From Nephrocerus scutellatus (Eukaryota > Arthropoda > Insecta > Diptera > Pipunculidae), in contig OX352765.1 in the NCBI GenBank assembly GCA_947095585.1, forward strand, positions 58,244,920 through 58,308,919: a DNA stretch of 64,000 nucleotides, written 5' to 3'. A model generated the notes under the pieces. It had not been told where the DNA came from, made no database searches, and saw nothing but the letters and a program-made list of their open reading frames with translations. Shown one piece after another: positions 43,935 through 55,068 of the stretch. The position numbers were made by a program, and so were the translations under genes. The stretch's first letter is position 1. Each line of letters begins with the position of its first letter.

Positions 43935-44619
43935 AGTGAACAAAATTTCTACAGCAGAAGTGCAGAAATTTCACAAAATTCTACGAAAATTATTGCATTA
44001 TTCGCAATAATAGTGAACAAAATTTCTACAGCAGAAGTGCAGAAATTTTACAAACATTTTTACAAAAATAATTACATTATTCACAAAAATAAGTGAACCA
44101 TTTTTATAAACATTTTTACAAAAATAATTACATCATTTACAAAAATAAGTGAACCATTTTTACAAACACTTTTTTACAAAAATAATCGCATTATTCACAA
44201 AAATAAGTGAAAAATTTTACGAACATTTTCTACAAAATAAAGAACATTAACAAAATAAACTATTGGTCAAATCAACATAAAGAGGACAAATCAAAGACGC
44301 TTCTCCGCAGCATCATTAGAAGACAAATAGAAGATGATTATTCACAATATCACTAGAAGACAAATTAAAGACGATTCAACATAATAAATTAACAAAGAAC
44401 ATCAATCAATATTTATCATCAAATTGCTGATCTGAAAATTAAATCAAGGTGAAATCATAGACATTTTTACTATTAAAAAATATATACACAATTTAAATAA
44501 TTTTTAACAAATAAAATCTACAATTTTTATTATATATATATATAAGGTTACTTTATTTTTTTTATTATTACAAACAAATATTTAATAAAATCAAAAAGGA
44601 AAATCAAGTAAATAATTTA

Positions 44620-45613
44620 ATGCAAGATAATTTAATGCAAGAAAATAATATTATCTTAGAAAATAAAATAATCCTAAATCCTATTAAATACCTAAACGCC
44701 CTTCTTTACTTTGACGGAAATTCGGACAACTTATTAACATTCGCTAATTTAGTAAACAGAATAAATCCCCTATTAATAACTTACGATGACCTTTCTCAAT
44801 ATTTATTTTCGGACATAATAAGAAGCAAACTTATCAGAAAAGCTAGAGAAGTAATAGAAATTAATACCCAAGCCATTGCTTGGAATGATATAAAAATCGT
44901 TTTACAAAATAACTTTGCCGAAAGACGTAGTGTAGAACAACTTTTCGACGAATTGAGAGGTGTTACTTTCAAAAACAATGTTTTAGGTTTTTTCAACGAA
45001 ATAAAAGATAAACTACGAAAATTAAATAACAAAACTTTATTAGTAACTGGCCCTGGTAAAATAGCGAACGAATGTTCATTAAATAACATACGTACTGCAC
45101 TTGATATATTTAAAAATAAAATACCTGAACCAATGAAAACAATTCTAATTTGTAGAAATCCTGAGAATTTAGAATCAGCAATTGATATACTTAGTCAAAC
45201 AGGCTACGCAGATCAATCAAACCCAGAACCATTCTATAATCACAATAATAATAGGAAAATACGTTATAATAATAATTACAATAAAAATAATAATTTTTCT
45301 CCAAATAAACAAGAATATGGAAATAAATACCAACAAAACCCAAACAGAAATGAACATCTTAACAATTATAGATACAGACAGACAGAACCAAATCAGAATA
45401 AAAAAGAACAATTTAATAAAAATGACCAAAGACAAAATAGAGAAAAACAATATAATAATTATAGATCCGACCAATCATCAATTCACAAGTGACATTCCAA
45501 ATAATTTGCCTGATATCCAACAAAATCAAACTGTCGAACCTATGGACATAAATAAATGCGAAACAAGCGAAAATTTTCGCTCACGAGCCTCGGAGGAGAC
45601 TTACCATTTGTAA
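44620..45613 (+). pseudogene. gag: E3 Gag
   Basis: Main frame 44620-45492: 290 codons with a Gag core (YLNALLYFDGNSDNLLTFANL; KAREVIEINTQAIAWNDIK; FAERRSVEQLFDELR) and an Asn/Gln/Lys/Arg-rich C-terminus in place of zinc knuckles, as in the 17.6/297/gypsy group. The true end appears to lie in another frame (PNNLPDIQQN; NFRSRASEE, stop at 45611-45613), so a small indel separates the two. This end overlaps the start of pol. Confidence 0.8.
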
Positions 45614-48167
45614 AAATAAAGTCAAATAAAAATCCATTAAAATTCATTATTGACACTGGAGCGACAAATTCTATAATAAACCCAGGTCTTTGTAACCCTA
45701 AATGGAAAGTACCAATTAATAAAATTCAAATTAAAACGTTACAACATAATATAAATGTAACTGAAAGAGTATCAGTTCCCCTTTTTAAAGAATTTGGTAA
45801 TTCAAAGCAAAAAATTGACCTTTTAGTCTGCGCGATCCATGACAAATACGACGGTATTATTGGAAACGACATACCAAAACGATTTAACGCTAAAATAGAT
45901 TATAAACATAATCTATTAGAAATCAATGGACAAACTATACAAATTTTGTTTGAAAGATCAAACAAACATACTGTACAATTATTGGTGAATCAACAAGAAG
46001 GATTAGTTTACCTCAAGAAGCAGAAGTTCTTGAAAAACGAAATAATTTTTGATGAAGGAATTTACAATGTTGAAAATCATAAGATTGAAGTTCAAACGAA
46101 TGTAAAATGCCAAGGTCCATTTGAAATAAATCCAAATGAAATTGAAGAAGTTAATATAAAAAATTTCTCTATAATAGAAGAATATAATAATAAATCATTA
46201 ACGGATAAAATACGAACTCAACATCTCAACGAAGAAGAGAAACAAAAATTATTTAAAATAATAAACCAATATTCAAACATTTTTTATCAAGAAAATTCAA
46301 ATCTCTCTTTTACAAATGCAATTAAACAGAAATACGTACCACTGATAATGTACCAATAAACCGAACCGTACCGAAGTCATACAGATATCCTTACACACAT
46401 AAAGATGAAGTCAAAACCCAGATTCAAGAACTCCTCGAAAATAATATTATAAGGCCGAGCCATTCGCCTTATTCAGCCCCTGTGTGGATTGTACCGAAAA
46501 AGGTCGACGCCAGTGGAAAACAAAAGTGGAGGCTTGTCATAGACTATCGTAAACTAAATGAAGTTACAATAGACGACAAGTACCCTGTACCAAATATTGA
46601 TGATATACTAGATAAACTGGGCAGATGCCAGTATTTCACAACCCTTGACTTAGCAAAGGGATTTCATCAAAGAGAAATTGAGGAAAAAGATATTCATAAA
46701 ACAGCCTTTAGCGTAGAAGGAGGACATTATGAATTCTTAAGAATGCCATTTGGACTGAAGACAGCCCCAGCGACATTTCAAAGACTTATGAACAATATCT
46801 TAAAGGATATCTATCTTGGACACATTGTGACACAAAACGGAATAAAACCAAATCCAAAAAAAATAGAATGCGTAAATAAATTTCCAATACCCAAAACTAC
46901 GAAACAAATTAAACAATTTTTAGGACTAACGGGTTATTACAGAAAATTCATTAAAGACTATTCATTAATAGCAAAGCCAATGACATTATTCTTAAAAAAG
47001 AATGCTAAAATAGACATTTCAAATATAAAATTCCAGAAAGTTTTAACACACTTAAAAAATTATTAATAAATGATCCAATATTAAGTTATCCCGATTTCAA
47101 TAAAAATTTTACTCTTACAACAGATGCTAGTAATTATGCTTTAGGAGCAATACTTTCTCAAAATAATCATCCGATAAGTTACGCTAGCAGAACATTAAAT
47201 GAACATGAAATAAATTACAGCACCATTGAAAAAGAACTATTAGCAATCGTCTGGTCAACATTTAGATATATTTTAGACCATATCTTTTTGGACGTAAATT
47301 TACAATCGAAACCGATCATAAACCTTTAACTTGGCTTTTCTCAATCAAAGAACCAAATTCAAAACTAGTAATATGGAGACTATCCGAATTTGATTATGAA
47401 ATCACATATAAAAAAGGAACCAAAAACAAAAATGCAGACGCACTCTCCCGAATAGAAATAAATCTTACAGAAAGAAATGAAGAAAATGAATCAAACATAT
47501 TTCCACTTAGTAAATCCCCTTTAAATATATTTAAAACACAAATAGCAATCTTTAAAATTACTTCCGGTTCATTAAGAATTAAACAAATAAAAATTTTTAA
47601 TAAAAATAGAAAAGTTATTTATATCAAATCGCTGGATGAAGAAACAGCATTAATACTCTTAAAATCGCAATTCATCCCAAAATCCTTAAACTGTCTTTAT
47701 GCAGATAACGAAGAATTTATAAAAACATTAGAAGATGTTTATCAAAAATATTTTGCAGACCAAGGACAATTAAAAATTATTAAAACTAACAAATTCCTAA
47801 AAGATATAACAGATGAAGAAGAATTATTTGAAATCATTAAAAATGAACATCTCAGAAATAACCACAGAGGAATCATAGAAGTATACAAAGAACTATTCTT
47901 AAAATTTTATCACCCAAAGTTTAATATTAGAATAACCCAATTTATAAACAATTGCGAAATATGTAATTTAGAAAAATATGATCGAAATCCAATTAAAAAT
48001 AAATATCAACTAACGGAAACCCCTTCAGCACCAAACGAAATTATTCATGCAGACGTTTTCTATTCACTTGAAAAACAACTCTTTGTCACGTTCATAGATA
48101 AATTCAGCAAATTCGCTCAAGCAATAAAAATTACAGCAAGAACATGGACAGAATTTAAAAGAAGCTA
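45556..48167 (+). pseudogene. pol: E3 Pol: protease, RT with catalytic loop missing, RNase H, integrase part
   Basis: 45556-46359 holds the protease (FIIDTGATNSII; YDGIIGNDIP) and linker; a frameshift follows near 46335. 46482-47066 holds RT ([53 protein letters not shown]), but after NNILKDI it reads [10 protein letters not shown], so about 50 residues with the YVDD catalytic motif are absent. RNase H ([28 protein letters not shown]) follows with frameshifts near 47065 and 47280. The integrase zinc region (H..H, CEIC) and the first core Asp (HADVFY) lie at 47840-48100; the frame stops at 48165. The rest of the core is deleted to about 48168. Confidence 0.85.
45571..45577 (+). promoter_or_regulatory. 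Candidate -1 ribosomal frameshift site
   Basis: A AAT TTT in the gag end frame, fitting X XXY YYZ. A -1 shift leads from the gag frame into the pol frame, which opens at 45556. The gag stop is 34 bases downstream. The copy is at 57871-57877. Clear downstream structure was not seen. Confidence 0.45.
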
Positions 48168-48697
48168 GGATTTAAAGCCCTTCCACTAAAAGAATTCTTA
48201 CAAAACGAAAACATAGAAATCCATTATACTTCAAATTATAACCACACATCCAATTCAGATGTAGAAAGATTACATAACACAATCAATGAACACATTAGAT
48301 TATTAAGGCATGATCCAAACACAAATAATAATACTGTTGAAGAAAAGATATTAAAAATTTTAAATTATTATAACAATACCATACATTCAACTACTGATAA
48401 AAAATCAGTCGACTTCAAAAATGGAAAAATACATAATAACGAATATAATTGTATAAAAGAGAAAATATTGAAGAAAAAACAAACAAACAAGATGTAGAAA
48501 TACAACCCGGAACTAACTTTATTAAAGAAACTCGTGGTGGAAAAAATCATACAAAATACAGAAAACTTGATACAGAAAAAATAGATGAAAATCATATAAT
48601 CGACAAACAAAATAATTTAAAATATTATAAATCACACATAAAACGGAAAAAGAAATATCAAAATAATGACTCACCTACAATTCAAACAAAGAAATAA
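48168..48697 (+). pseudogene. E3 integrase C-terminal part, first copy
   Basis: Joined by deletion to the preceding core. It encodes FKALPLKEFLQNENIEIHY, SNSDVERLHNTINEHIRLL (with the catalytic Glu) and, after a frameshift near 48460, TNFIKETRGGKNHTK and a basic tail. The second catalytic Asp, present in the other copy (VDNELGFK), is missing. Confidence 0.75.
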
Positions 48698-48860
48698 AAG
48701 AAACATTAAGAAAGATTCATAAATTAAATAAAAACCACATAAAGAACTCACCACTCTACTATCTAATTCACCTTTGTTAATTAATAAAATTATAAAATGA
48801 AAATTGAAATGACAATTTACTTCATAAAAAGGTACAGGACTTAAATATAGAGCAGGCACA

Positions 48861-49764
48861 ATGGATTCCCAAGACGAAATCGAAATAAAATCTCAACTAA
48901 AAGCACTTAAATCAAAAAACAAAGAATTAATTTCGGAAAATAATAAACAAGTTTCATTCAATTTTAAGATAACTCAACAGATAGAAAATAAAACTAATCA
49001 TATTCAAAACCAACAAAAAAATATTACACAATTTTTAAATGACTTTAACAAACTAAATAAAAAAGACATTACTAAGATAGAAAAAGAAATAAATTACATA
49101 CAACATATATATCAAATTAATTATGACATCAATCTTTTCCGACATCACATAGACGACATAGAACAAATTATTCTAACAAGCAATCTCGGTATACTTACAA
49201 GAAATATTTTAACTAAAACTAGCCAAAAATATGCAAGGCATAAAAGACACAAAAATAGCTTTAATATTTGAACATGAACTCATTATAATAATTCTCGTAA
49301 TACCCAAATATTCCAACTCCTCATATTCCACTATTAATTGAACCCATGAATGAAACGAAAACACCTTTATAATAGATCAAAATAATAGTATATATGATAA
49401 AAATGTAAAAGGTATGTTAGAGAAAAACTTAAACAAAATAAGAAACAATTGTACTACAAATATTATAAAATTTGAAAAAGCATATTGTAAAATTAAAAAT
49501 TTTACAGAGGAAAAAATCAAAGAAAAAATCCCAGGAATTGTATTGACGAAAAATATTTCTAAAATAAATAATAAAGAAAAAATATATTATCATACATCAT
49601 ACATATCTATAATATCTATACTAATTATCATTTTGTTAATATATAATTTTTTAAAATATAAAAATATAATAGTAAGAAAAACTCTTACTTCGTCGGAGCC
49701 TCAGGTTAGCGGTGGAGGTGTTAACATAGAAAATAGCACCATACAAACCACTTCAATCATATGA
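48861..49764 (+). pseudogene. E3 envelope-like gene, first partial copy
   Basis: Two frames, 48861-49271 and 49414-49764. The first lacks the signal peptide and cleavage site; it starts after the point equal to 51660 in the second copy, and is helical and Asn/Lys-rich. The second ends with a transmembrane segment (ISIISILIIILLIY) and SSEPQVSGGGVNIEN. The end overlaps the start of the following LTR-like segment, as in the second copy. Confidence 0.65.
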
Positions 49765-50215
49765 AATATTCCATATTTCATCATTTATTCATAACTGTAA
49801 TTAGGTGATCCAACTTATATTACTTATATTAATCATCATATATCCAAAGCACGCACCCCTTAAATCTGAACATTCATATCTTGTTTACCACTATAATATT
49901 CAAGGCCAAACTTATCTTGCAATGCGAATTCTGTCAACATGTTTACATCTTCAATTCAAGGCCAATCCTATAATCAAAACACCGGATGGTCAATTACGAC
50001 GAATATATTCAATACACTTTTCAATATTCATTCAAGGCCAAAAGTAAAGACAATAACATGTTTACTCCTTTAAAGACGTAAACAAGTTCAAAGTCCAAAA
50101 CTATTTCACAACCAAAAACACAAGTTGGATCACTCAACGAATAGTATATAAGACAACACTTAAGAATAAGAGAAGATCAGGTCAAGCATCAGCTTTCAAC
50201 AGAGCAACATCTAAC
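49725..50215 (+). repeat. Internal LTR-like segment, mostly U3, diverged
   Basis: Shares in order with the E3 LTR: GTTAACATAGA, ATCTTGTTTACCACT, TTATCTTGCAATGCGAATT, GTCAACATGTTTAC, CACCGGATGGTCAATTACGA, GTTCAAAGTCCAAAACTATT and AACACAAGTTGGATCA. A TATATAAG (near 50146) matches the promoter position. No match to the LTR's R-U5 end or to a primer site follows, so it is a 5' LTR part that lost its end. It splits E3 into two partial genomes. Confidence 0.65.
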
Positions 50216-50283
50216 GCACAAAATAAATTTTCCGTCAAAAATTTATCACATTAAAAAAATAAAAAAACCAATAAAGTCATAAA

Positions 50284-50565
50284 ATGGAAAATATCAACGT
50301 TATTCTATCCATGATTAAGGACATTATGTCGTCAGCCGTTAACGAACAAGGGGTGCAGGTAGCAAATGAGCTACGAAGGGCACTTGCCTCATTAGTTAAC
50401 GATGGGGAAGTTGCTGAGCAGGTAGCTAGCAAGAAACCCAACGAGCTGACTTCGTCATCAGAGTATGAGGAAGACAACACGTGTCTGACAAATTGTGATG
50501 GAAAAAGGAAGAAGAAGAAGAAGAAGCATTCTAACGTTAATCACTGCTATTGGACCAATAAATAA
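50284..50565 (+). CDS. Chimeric 93-codon ORF, start unlike the rest of E3
   Basis: MENINVILSMIKDIMSSAV begins a short acidic and helical protein, ending in EEDNTCLTN and a KRKKKKKK basic run. It lies about 70 bp after the U3-like segment with its TATA-like motif. Its first 240 bases have more G and C and more varied codons than the AT-rich flanks. From about 50537 the DNA is integrase sequence, read in another frame. I do not recognise the protein. It may be the N-terminal part of a related element's Gag joined to integrase by deletion, or a captured host fragment. The duplicate is at 62589-62870. Confidence 0.45.
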   Translation: MENINVILSMIKDIMSSAVNEQGVQVANELRRALASLVNDGEVAEQVASKKPNELTSSSEYEEDNTCLTNCDGKRKKKKKKHSNVNHCYWTNK

Positions 50566-51163
50566 ATTAATTGTAGATAACGAGTTAGGATTTAAAGCTC
50601 TCCCACTTAAAGAATTTTTACAAAACGAAAACATAGAAATTCATTATACCTCAAATTATAATCACACATCCAATTCAGATGTAGAAAGACTACATAACAC
50701 AATCAATGAACACATTAGATTATTAAGGCATGATCCAAACACAAATAATAATACTGTTGAGGAAAAGATATTAAAAATTATAAATTATTATAACAATACC
50801 ATACATTCAACTACTGATAAAAAACCAATCGATTTTAAAAATGGAAAAATACATAACAACGAATATGATTCTATTAAAGATAAAATAATCAAGAAAAAAC
50901 AAACTTTCATAAATAAATTAAATAAAGAAAGAGAAGATTTAGAAATACAACCAGGAACTACTTTCATTAAAGAAACACGCGGTGGAAAAAATCACACGAA
51001 ATTCAGAAAACTTGATGCAGAAAAAATAGACGAAAATCATATAATCGATAAACGAAATACTTTAAAATATTATAAATCACACATCAAACGGAAAAAGAAA
51101 TATCAAAACTACAATTCACCAACAATTAAAACAAAAGGAAAAACACATAAAATTAACTCATAA
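50536..51163 (+). pseudogene. E3 integrase C-terminal part, second copy
   Basis: Frame 50495-51163 from about 50536 encodes ITAIGPINKLIVDNELGFK (second catalytic Asp), SNSDVERLHNTINEHIRLL (catalytic Glu), TTDKKPIDFKNG and TTFIKETRGGKNHTK with a basic tail. It is open to its natural stop but lacks the zinc region and first Asp. The upstream part of the frame is the basic run of the chimeric ORF read in another frame. Confidence 0.8.
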
Positions 51164-51277
51164 ACTAGTAAAATCTTAAAACAGAAGAGGAAAATTTAAA
51201 AAAAAAAAATAACATAACATAATATAAACTACGAGTAACTCCAATAAAACAAGAATTTAAAATTAAATCTTTTACAG

Positions 51278-52863
51278 ATGAATTTTCAAATCATCATTTT
51301 ATCAACTATACTATGCTGTTATCCAAATACTAAAGCACAATTTCTTGAGATACACGATTTAAACAATAATAACGGATACATGACAATTAAAAAGGAAGAT
51401 ATAAACATTATTCAAAATTTTAATAAAATTCTACATATAATAAACATAACAGAAATAGAAAATACTATGGATCATTTAAATGAAAATATTAATCTTATAC
51501 AAACCAAAATAGGTACAACTAACCCAATGTTTAATACACTAATACATAACTTCAGACAGTTAAAACGAAAAATATCTAATCTTAAACCACATCCAAAAGT
51601 AAAACGAGCACTAATAAACATATTAGGTACAGGACTTAAATATATATATAGCAGGCACAATGGATTCTCAAGACGAAATTGAAATAAAATCTCAACTAAA
51701 AGCACTTAAATAAAAAAAAAAGAATTAATTTCGGAAAATAATAAACAAGTTTCATTCAATTTTAAGATATCTCAACAGATAGGAAATATAACTAATCATA
51801 TTCAAAACCAACAAAAGAATATTACACGATTTTTAAATGACTTTAATAAACTAAATAAAAAGGACATTACTAAGATAGAAAAAGAAATAAATTACATAGA
51901 ACATATTTATCAAATTAATTATGACATCAATCTTTTCCGACATCACATAGACGACATAGAACAAATTATTCTAACAAGCAAACTTGGTATACTTACAAGA
52001 AATATTTTAACAGAAAAGGAACTAAAACTAGCTAAAAATATCCAAGGACTTAAAGACACAAAAATAGCCGTAATATTCGAATATGAACTTATTATAATAA
52101 TCCTCTTAATACCTGAATATTCTAACTCCTCATATTCCACCACTATTATCATTGAACCAATGCCAAACAAAAACAATAAAGCCATATCATTAAACGAAAG
52201 CACCTTTATAATAGATCAAAATAATAATATATATGATAAAAATGTAAAAGATAAGTTAGAGAAAAACTTAAATAAAATAGGAAACAACTGTACTACAAAT
52301 GTTATTAAATTTGAAAAAGCCTATTGCAAAATGAAAAATTTTACAGAGGAAGAAATTAAAGAAATAATCCCAGGAATTGTAGTAACGAAAAATATTTCTA
52401 AAACAAATATCAAACATAACTGTAATCAATTAAAAATAGATATATATGGAAGCAAAATAATAAAATAATTAAATTCGAGACCTGTTATATAGAAATCGAA
52501 AATAAAACATATATAAATTCATATTTTAAAATAAAAGATGATATCATTCTTCCATACTTTATATCAGAAGTAATAGAAAATTAAAGTATCGAAATAATCA
52601 AATTAGAAGATTTTCATATCGAAAAAATAGAAAACAATAGAAAACATATTGAAGAAATTACTATAAAAACTAAAGAACAAACCTATTTTCAGACATCTTA
52701 TAAATCCATAATTTGCATACTAATAATCATATTATCAATTTATAAATTTTTAAAATATAAGAAAAAATCAATATGTAAAGCTACTACTTCGTCGGAGCCT
52801 CAGGCTAGCGGTGGGGGTGTTAACATAGAGAATATCCCACTACAGGCACCCGTTATAATATAG
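51278..52863 (+). pseudogene. E3 envelope-like gene, second copy, nearly full length
   Basis: Starts with a signal peptide (MNFQIIILSTILCCYPNTKA), then a helical part, a KVKR cleavage site near 51597 and a hydrophobic Gly-containing stretch. A frame change near 51655 leads into QDEIEIKSQLKALK, a stop, and a long helical part. The 52160-52468 frame continues; more frame breaks follow to a transmembrane segment (SIICILIIILSIY) and SSEPQASGGGVNIEN. The stop is inside the LTR. The GGTGGGGG that encodes the Gly run is the purine tract. Fits the errantivirus envelope family; not functional. Confidence 0.75.
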
Positions 52864-53521
52864 AAATACTGAATAACAATATAAGATATTCACAGTATGT
52901 AATCACATAATCACATAGAATAAGAATTCACATAATCACATAGAATAAGAATAATGTAAATGCGATCCAACTTCATATCTTGTTTACTACTTTAACATTC
53001 AAGGCCAATCTTATCTCGCAATGCGAATTTTGTCAACATGTTTACTATCTTCAATTCAAGGCCAATCAATGATCAAAACACCAGATGGTCAATTACGACG
53101 AATTTAGATATCCATTCAAAGCATGTTAGAACATGAAAACAACCTTATCTCAAATCAGATCTAAGAAAATAACATGTTTACGTCCTCAAAGACGAAAACA
53201 AGTTCAAAGTCCAAAATTATTTCACAACACAAGTTGGATCACATAACAGAATAAGTATATAGAATTAAGTATAAAAGCAGAAGCATTCAGTATTCATTCA
53301 TTCATTAAGTATCCGGTATTCATTAAGTATCCAACATTCATTCAGTATTGTTTAACGGATTGTATTATTAACACTTCCATTCTACAAATTTATACAGTGA
53401 TACAGGATATAGAATCATTCAATAAAGATATTGTCTTGATAATTTTCTTGTGACTTGTAATTTTATTTTAATAAAGAAAGATCTTTTTTAAAATTTACTA
53501 AGTTACATTGAAAACATAATT
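52818..53521 (+). repeat. E3 3' LTR
   Basis: 704 bp, about 1% different from 37573-38276. It is preceded by GGTGGGGG and followed by CGTAGT (53522-53527). Confidence 0.9.
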
Positions 53522-53835
53522 CGTAGTCTTACAGTTTGCTAAATTTTCTTTTATATATTCAGTCTTACAGTTTGCTGAACTTTTTTGTTAAAAGCTCTCT
53601 GTTTATATAACTTATTTCCCCTTGATAATCGTTGAGAAAATCATTACCAAGTATTCCGTCATATTTTAAATTTGCATTTTCGCCTATTATATGGAAAGTG
53701 TGATCAATTGTTATACCATTGACGTTGTTTTGAAATGCGCTACAATTTACAACACTAATTATGTTTTTATGTCTTTTACAAAATTTTTAAATGTGCTACA
53801 AATAGCAACCTACTGCGACCTTTTTTCATATACAT
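53522..53835 (-). pseudogene. E5 protease remnant (continues 37572)
   Basis: After the target duplication the coded repeat goes on (TTACAGTTTGCT). Minus-strand translation then gives the protease end: NNVNGITIDHTFHI, NLKYDGILGNDFLNDYQGE and INRELLTKKFSKL. It matches the E3 protease (YDGIIGNDIP). The DTG catalytic part is not seen; the sequence degrades near 53830. Confidence 0.65.
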
Positions 53836-54663
53836 TGGCATACATATTTATGCACTCTCTTTTTTGGAATAACTGCGCAGTCAATACGGTAAAACTGAAT
53901 CTTTGGTACCAACTACCAAGAAACCTACATTATTGTGTTGATCTCTAAACGAGTGAGTTGAGCACTCACATTTTGTGAATAAATGTTAATCAAAAATAAA
54001 AATTGGGTAAAACAAAATCTTTTTCTTGAGTTTAATTTAATTGTAATAAACTAGAACATTTTTTGGTCCTTCGATAGCCAGATTTTTGTTTGTGAACAGT
54101 GAAACTCGGTTGAATAACTTACAATTATTTCGCTTGTGATAGTTAATTTTAACAAAAAATAATACTGTTTTTCTTCATTCGAATAACTGCATTGTGCACT
54201 TGCATATAAGAGGTACAGTTAATGCGAAATTATACTAATTCCAACTTAATCAATTACTTCACAAAACCTTTAAGTTTAATTTTTAAGTTTGTTTTGATAT
54301 TCGCTACGCCATCACTCGCTAAAAGCTAAACGAGGGCGTGCAAAGGGTGGCATAACTCGTGCAGCAGCGTTTTCAGAAACCATAGATAACTCAACGCCGC
54401 TTGCTTTACTTCAAATTCGCCTAACCAAACTTAATGAAACGTGGTCAGAATTCGTGTCTTTAGATAATGAACTATGCAATTTTTGTGATGATGCAGACTT
54501 TGATGATCAAGAACTTGAGTTTGCAGAATATGAAAATAAGTACTTTTCGGTTAGTACCATTCTTACTACCGCAATTCGTGGAAGAACTCATTCTGAACGT
54601 GGTCAAGAATCGATTGTAGAACAGTTAGCAAGCCAACAGACCTTTTTAAATTCTCTGTATTAA
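53836..54663 (+). pseudogene. BEL/Pao 5' fragment: LTR end, primer site and Gag N-terminus
   Basis: TGGTCCTTCGATAGCCAGAT (54064-54083) is close to the complement of the tRNA-Tyr 3' end, a primer used by several insect BEL elements, with a 2-nt insertion and one mismatch. The sequence before it holds AATAAA and should be LTR. From 54301 a frame without its ATG reads KAKRGRAKGGITRA, STPLALLQIRLTKLNETWSEF and ELEFAEYENKYFSVSTIL, typical of the start of BEL/Pao Gag. It ends at a TAA at 54661-54663, where the dispersed repeat begins. Confidence 0.65.
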
Positions 54664-54960
54664 CTTCACTTGCCCGTGGCTGGCTGGCTGGCTGGCCAAA
54701 TCTTGTGATCAATTTTAACCCACTTCCTACAGCCCGATTTTATATATGTATACCTCCCAAGACAACACTTTCTATTAAAATTTGAGGCCCCTCATGCCGC
54801 GGGGTCGGGGGGCTCTCATACAAATATCTTACAAAATTTACCCGATTTTCTTTAAATTTTGTACACATGTGTGTCTTCGAGGGAAAACACATTTTGTAAA
54901 AATTTGGAGCGATCGTCTCCTTGGGGACCCCAATATACAATTTTTAAATAACGCTATATC
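54660..54960. repeat. Dispersed 'CCCGATTT' repeat, third locus
   Basis: Begins TAACTTCACTTGCC with a GGCTGGCTGGCTGG stretch, then TGATCAATTTTAACC, and two units with CCCGATTTTCTTTAAATTTTG, ACACATGTGTGTCTTCGA and a GC-rich block. Same family as 1740-2095 and 28490-28775. Confidence 0.7.
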
Positions 54961-55068
54961 GCTTCAGATCACGGCAAAGTCTGAGCTCTGTGCTTTGTGA
55001 GCAGCGCTGTTCGCTGCCGCTGCGTCATTTGTGAATGATTTTGCCACAAGACGAGCACGCAGTGTGTT

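Larger units (their letters stand above)
43643..51695. repeat. Segmental duplication, copy 1
   Basis: From inside the E4 5' LTR into the E3 env. The same sequence is found at 55943-64000, offset 12300 and then 12305 after a 5-bp insertion near 60690. I saw no other differences by eye. Its right end in copy 2 lies beyond the window. Confidence 0.9.
37573..53521 (+). mobile_element. E3: Ty3/gypsy errantivirus-like element, composite and nested
   Basis: Inserted in E5. LTRs of 704 bp each (37573-38276, 52818-53521) differ at about eight or nine sites. It has a tRNA-Ser-like primer site, a leader of tandem repeats (interrupted by E4), gag, pol, two partial env regions and an internal U3-like segment at 49725-50215. 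That arrangement is not one normal genome but two partial ones joined. All genes are broken. Confidence 0.8.

Noticed and set aside
45182..45474. Ile-rich frames on both strands across the E3 gag tail
   Set aside because: Off-frame reading of the Asn/Lys-rich Gag end; only the last 40 codons of the plus frame look real.
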